From positions 1 through 7,851 of the forward strand of contig JALTGJ010000353.1 of assembly GCA_027077185.1 (NCBI GenBank): 7,851 nt of DNA, given 5' to 3'. Below the pieces are notes generated by a model. The model did not search any database and was not told the DNA's origin. It saw only the letters and a list, made by a program, of their open reading frames with translations. Shown in pieces: positions 6,585-7,851 of the stretch (position 1 is its first letter; each line of letters opens with the position of its first letter). Made by a program: the position numbers and the translations under genes. The DNA comes from Spirochaetales bacterium (GTDB lineage: Bacteria > Spirochaetota > Spirochaetia > B11-G9).

Positions 6585-7033
6585 GCCAATTCGTAAAGTT
6601 TTATATATTCGTACAGTGCCTTAACCTTCTCTTCCATTGGCCGGGTTAAAAGGTATCCTGTTTTTCTACTAATTCCTGGTATAAATAAAAGCAGTCCTAA
6701 TAAATCTCCAATAAATCCAGGAGTAATTATTAAAATACTTCCCAAAAATACACCTGCAAGTTTATAAAAATCACTTTCAGGATATTTATCTTTATTAATT
6801 AAAGATTTTATTCTTTTAAGCCTGGATTTTATAATCCCATAACTGAGTATAAGACCAACCAGGCTGCTTCCTGTTAAAGAAGCTATCATTATATACGAAC
6901 TTAAAATCCCTGAAAGCAGAATATATAAGTACACTTCTGCAATTGGAAGGATAGATATAGACATAACTATTATTAAAAATTTTAAAATATATCCTGTGTC
7001 GAAAAATCGGATTAAAGTTCTAATTTCAAACAT
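6581..7033 (-). CDS. fxsA: FxsA-family membrane protein
   Basis: A 150-residue inner-membrane protein. Hydrophobic segments lie at about 17-41, 44-66 and 92-120. The family hallmark is clear: LPIAEVYLYI (29-38) with the conserved acidic residue after the first segment, and GVFLGSILIITPGFIGDLLG followed by LLLFIPG (94-120). E. coli FxsA is named for suppressing F-plasmid exclusion of phage T7; its biochemical role is unknown. The N-terminus is some 20 residues longer than in many relatives, and no Shine-Dalgarno site precedes ATG 7033, so a later start is possible (Met24 aligns with shorter family members). It lies 12 nt downstream of the M20 reading frame and was probably transcribed with it. 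The two genes' stops, CTAA read on both strands, leave no room for an intrinsic terminator. Confidence 0.85.
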   Translation of the reverse strand: MFEIRTLIRFFDTGYILKFLIIVMSISILPIAEVYLYILLSGILSSYIMIASLTGSSLVGLILSYGIIKSRLKRIKSLINKDKYPESDFYKLAGVFLGSILIITPGFIGDLLGLLLFIPGISRKTGYLLTRPMEEKVKALYEYIKLYELA

Positions 7034-7045
7034 GAATTTAACATA

Positions 7046-7846
7046 TCATATGGAAGGTAGGGAAGCAACTACCCTCTTTAAATATTCAACTAAAAACTGC
7101 GATGGAAACACGTAGGCTGCTTCTTCGTCTATTACTCTAAAATCTGGATTATGAAACTTTCCATTTGCCCCGGGAAGCCCTAACATGACTGTTGGGATTT
7201 TTTGTGAAATATTTCCAACATCTGAAGAAGCAGAGGCATACTCCTCTTCTATAAAATCAACATTCATATATTCTGCAGTTTCTTTAATAAGTTTATGTAA
7301 GGACAAATCGGCTTTAAAAGGCTCATAGCCCTCATGAACAGATATTTCTACTCCTGCTCCGATTGAGCCTGCACAACCGGATGCTGCTGCTGAAAGCTGC
7401 TGAACTACTCTTCCAACTGTATCTCTATCAGCTGCACGCACATAGGTTTCTACAATAACATGTTCAGGTATTAGATTAACAGACTGATTACTAGCCAGTT
7501 TTAGAATGGGATGAATACGAATATGTTTACTCTCATTAAAGCTTTCTCTTAGAAAAGCACAGGCCTGAAGAAAAAGGGAAGCTGCATTTTGTGCATTTAC
7601 ACCTAAATGAGGTGCAGCTCCTGCATGAGAAGCTTTCCCTTTAAATGAAAAGTTCATAACTTTAAATCCTGCCATATTTAAAACAGAGCTAATATATTTT
7701 TTATTATTGAATGCAGCAGAATGGGTGGATATAACAATTTCAGGAGAATCAAAGACCCCCCTGCTAATTAATTCAAGTTTTCCGCTCATAAAGCTTATTC
7801 TATTGTTTTTTATTAGAATCTCTCTTTTATCAAAATCGATATATTC
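7046..7846 (-). pseudogene. M20-family metallopeptidase/amidohydrolase, C-terminal part, probably disrupted
   Basis: The frame encodes the C-terminal 60% or so of an M20 (AbgB-like) metal-dependent amidohydrolase. From ATG 7789 it would give 247 residues against about 390-440 in the family. Seen are GKLELISRGVFD at 3-14, a metal-ligand position His23 (STH), the dimerisation domain from about 42 to 152 with FKGKASHAGAAP, SSDVGNISQKIPTVML at 188-203 and the terminal metal ligand His213 in KFHNPDF. The N-terminal zinc ligands and catalytic Asp/Glu are absent. Homology-like coding continues upstream of ATG 7789 for 19 codons (EYIDF, then RISF), resembling the segment following PAEE in this family, until an in-frame TAG at 7847-7849. 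No start codon lies in that segment and ATG 7789 has no Shine-Dalgarno site. A nonsense mutation, a frameshift or a sequence error are the options; the rest is outside the window. A real short protein from 7789 is less likely. Confidence 0.65.
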
Positions 7847-7851
7847 CTATT

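Noticed and set aside
7847..7849. TAG as a recoded sense codon
   Set aside because: TAG is the natural stop of three other genes in the window, so reassignment is not supported.
1..7851. CRISPR array, insertion sequence, tRNA or phage signature
   Set aside because: No regularly spaced repeats, transposase motifs, terminal inverted repeats or tRNA-like folds were seen on either strand.

Overview
The window is AT-rich bacterial chromosome carrying compact housekeeping genes with short Shine-Dalgarno sites. Gene content, especially a MinD/FlhG-like ATPase beside a very large FapA (DUF342) protein and a Ctp-RsmE-WecG cluster, suggests a spirochaete-like organism. That assignment is inferred from protein character and synteny, not proven by a marker gene. 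TAG, TGA and TAA all occur as ordinary stops, so the standard bacterial code applies.

Layout: (1) Positions 1-2913, minus strand: a MinD/ParA-family ATPase (2913-1777) followed 10 nt later by a GTG-started FapA-family protein (1766 to beyond the left edge). They read as one transcription unit from a near-consensus sigma-70-type promoter at 2939-2967. (2) Positions 2914-3278: a 365-nt divergent intergenic region with that promoter, a 7-bp-arm inverted repeat, a duplicated TCACCTTT octamer and a plausible forward promoter. No RNA gene was recognised there. (3) Positions 3279-6584, plus strand: a tight four-gene operon, an S41 C-terminal processing protease, a YjbQ-family protein, the 16S rRNA methyltransferase RsmE and a divergent WecG/TagA/CpsF-family protein. 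Junctions are a 4-nt overlap, a 2-nt gap and a 16-nt overlap. (4) Positions 6581-7851, minus strand: an FxsA-family membrane protein preceded by the C-terminal part of an M20 metallopeptidase. The fxsA end overlaps the WecG end by 4 nt, tail to tail.

Working together: the ATPase-FapA pair probably acts in spatial organisation or flagellar assembly at the cell pole or envelope (inference from the FlhG/FleN and FapA families). The forward operon mixes envelope proteolysis, rRNA modification and a glycosyltransferase-like protein, and looks like a co-transcribed housekeeping set rather than one pathway.

Nothing here amounts to a clear new defence or mobile system. The points most worth a second look are the WecG-like protein lacking the family's catalytic aspartate motif, the M20 gene with an in-frame TAG and no plausible start, the internal duplication in the FapA protein, and the repeat-bearing divergent control region.
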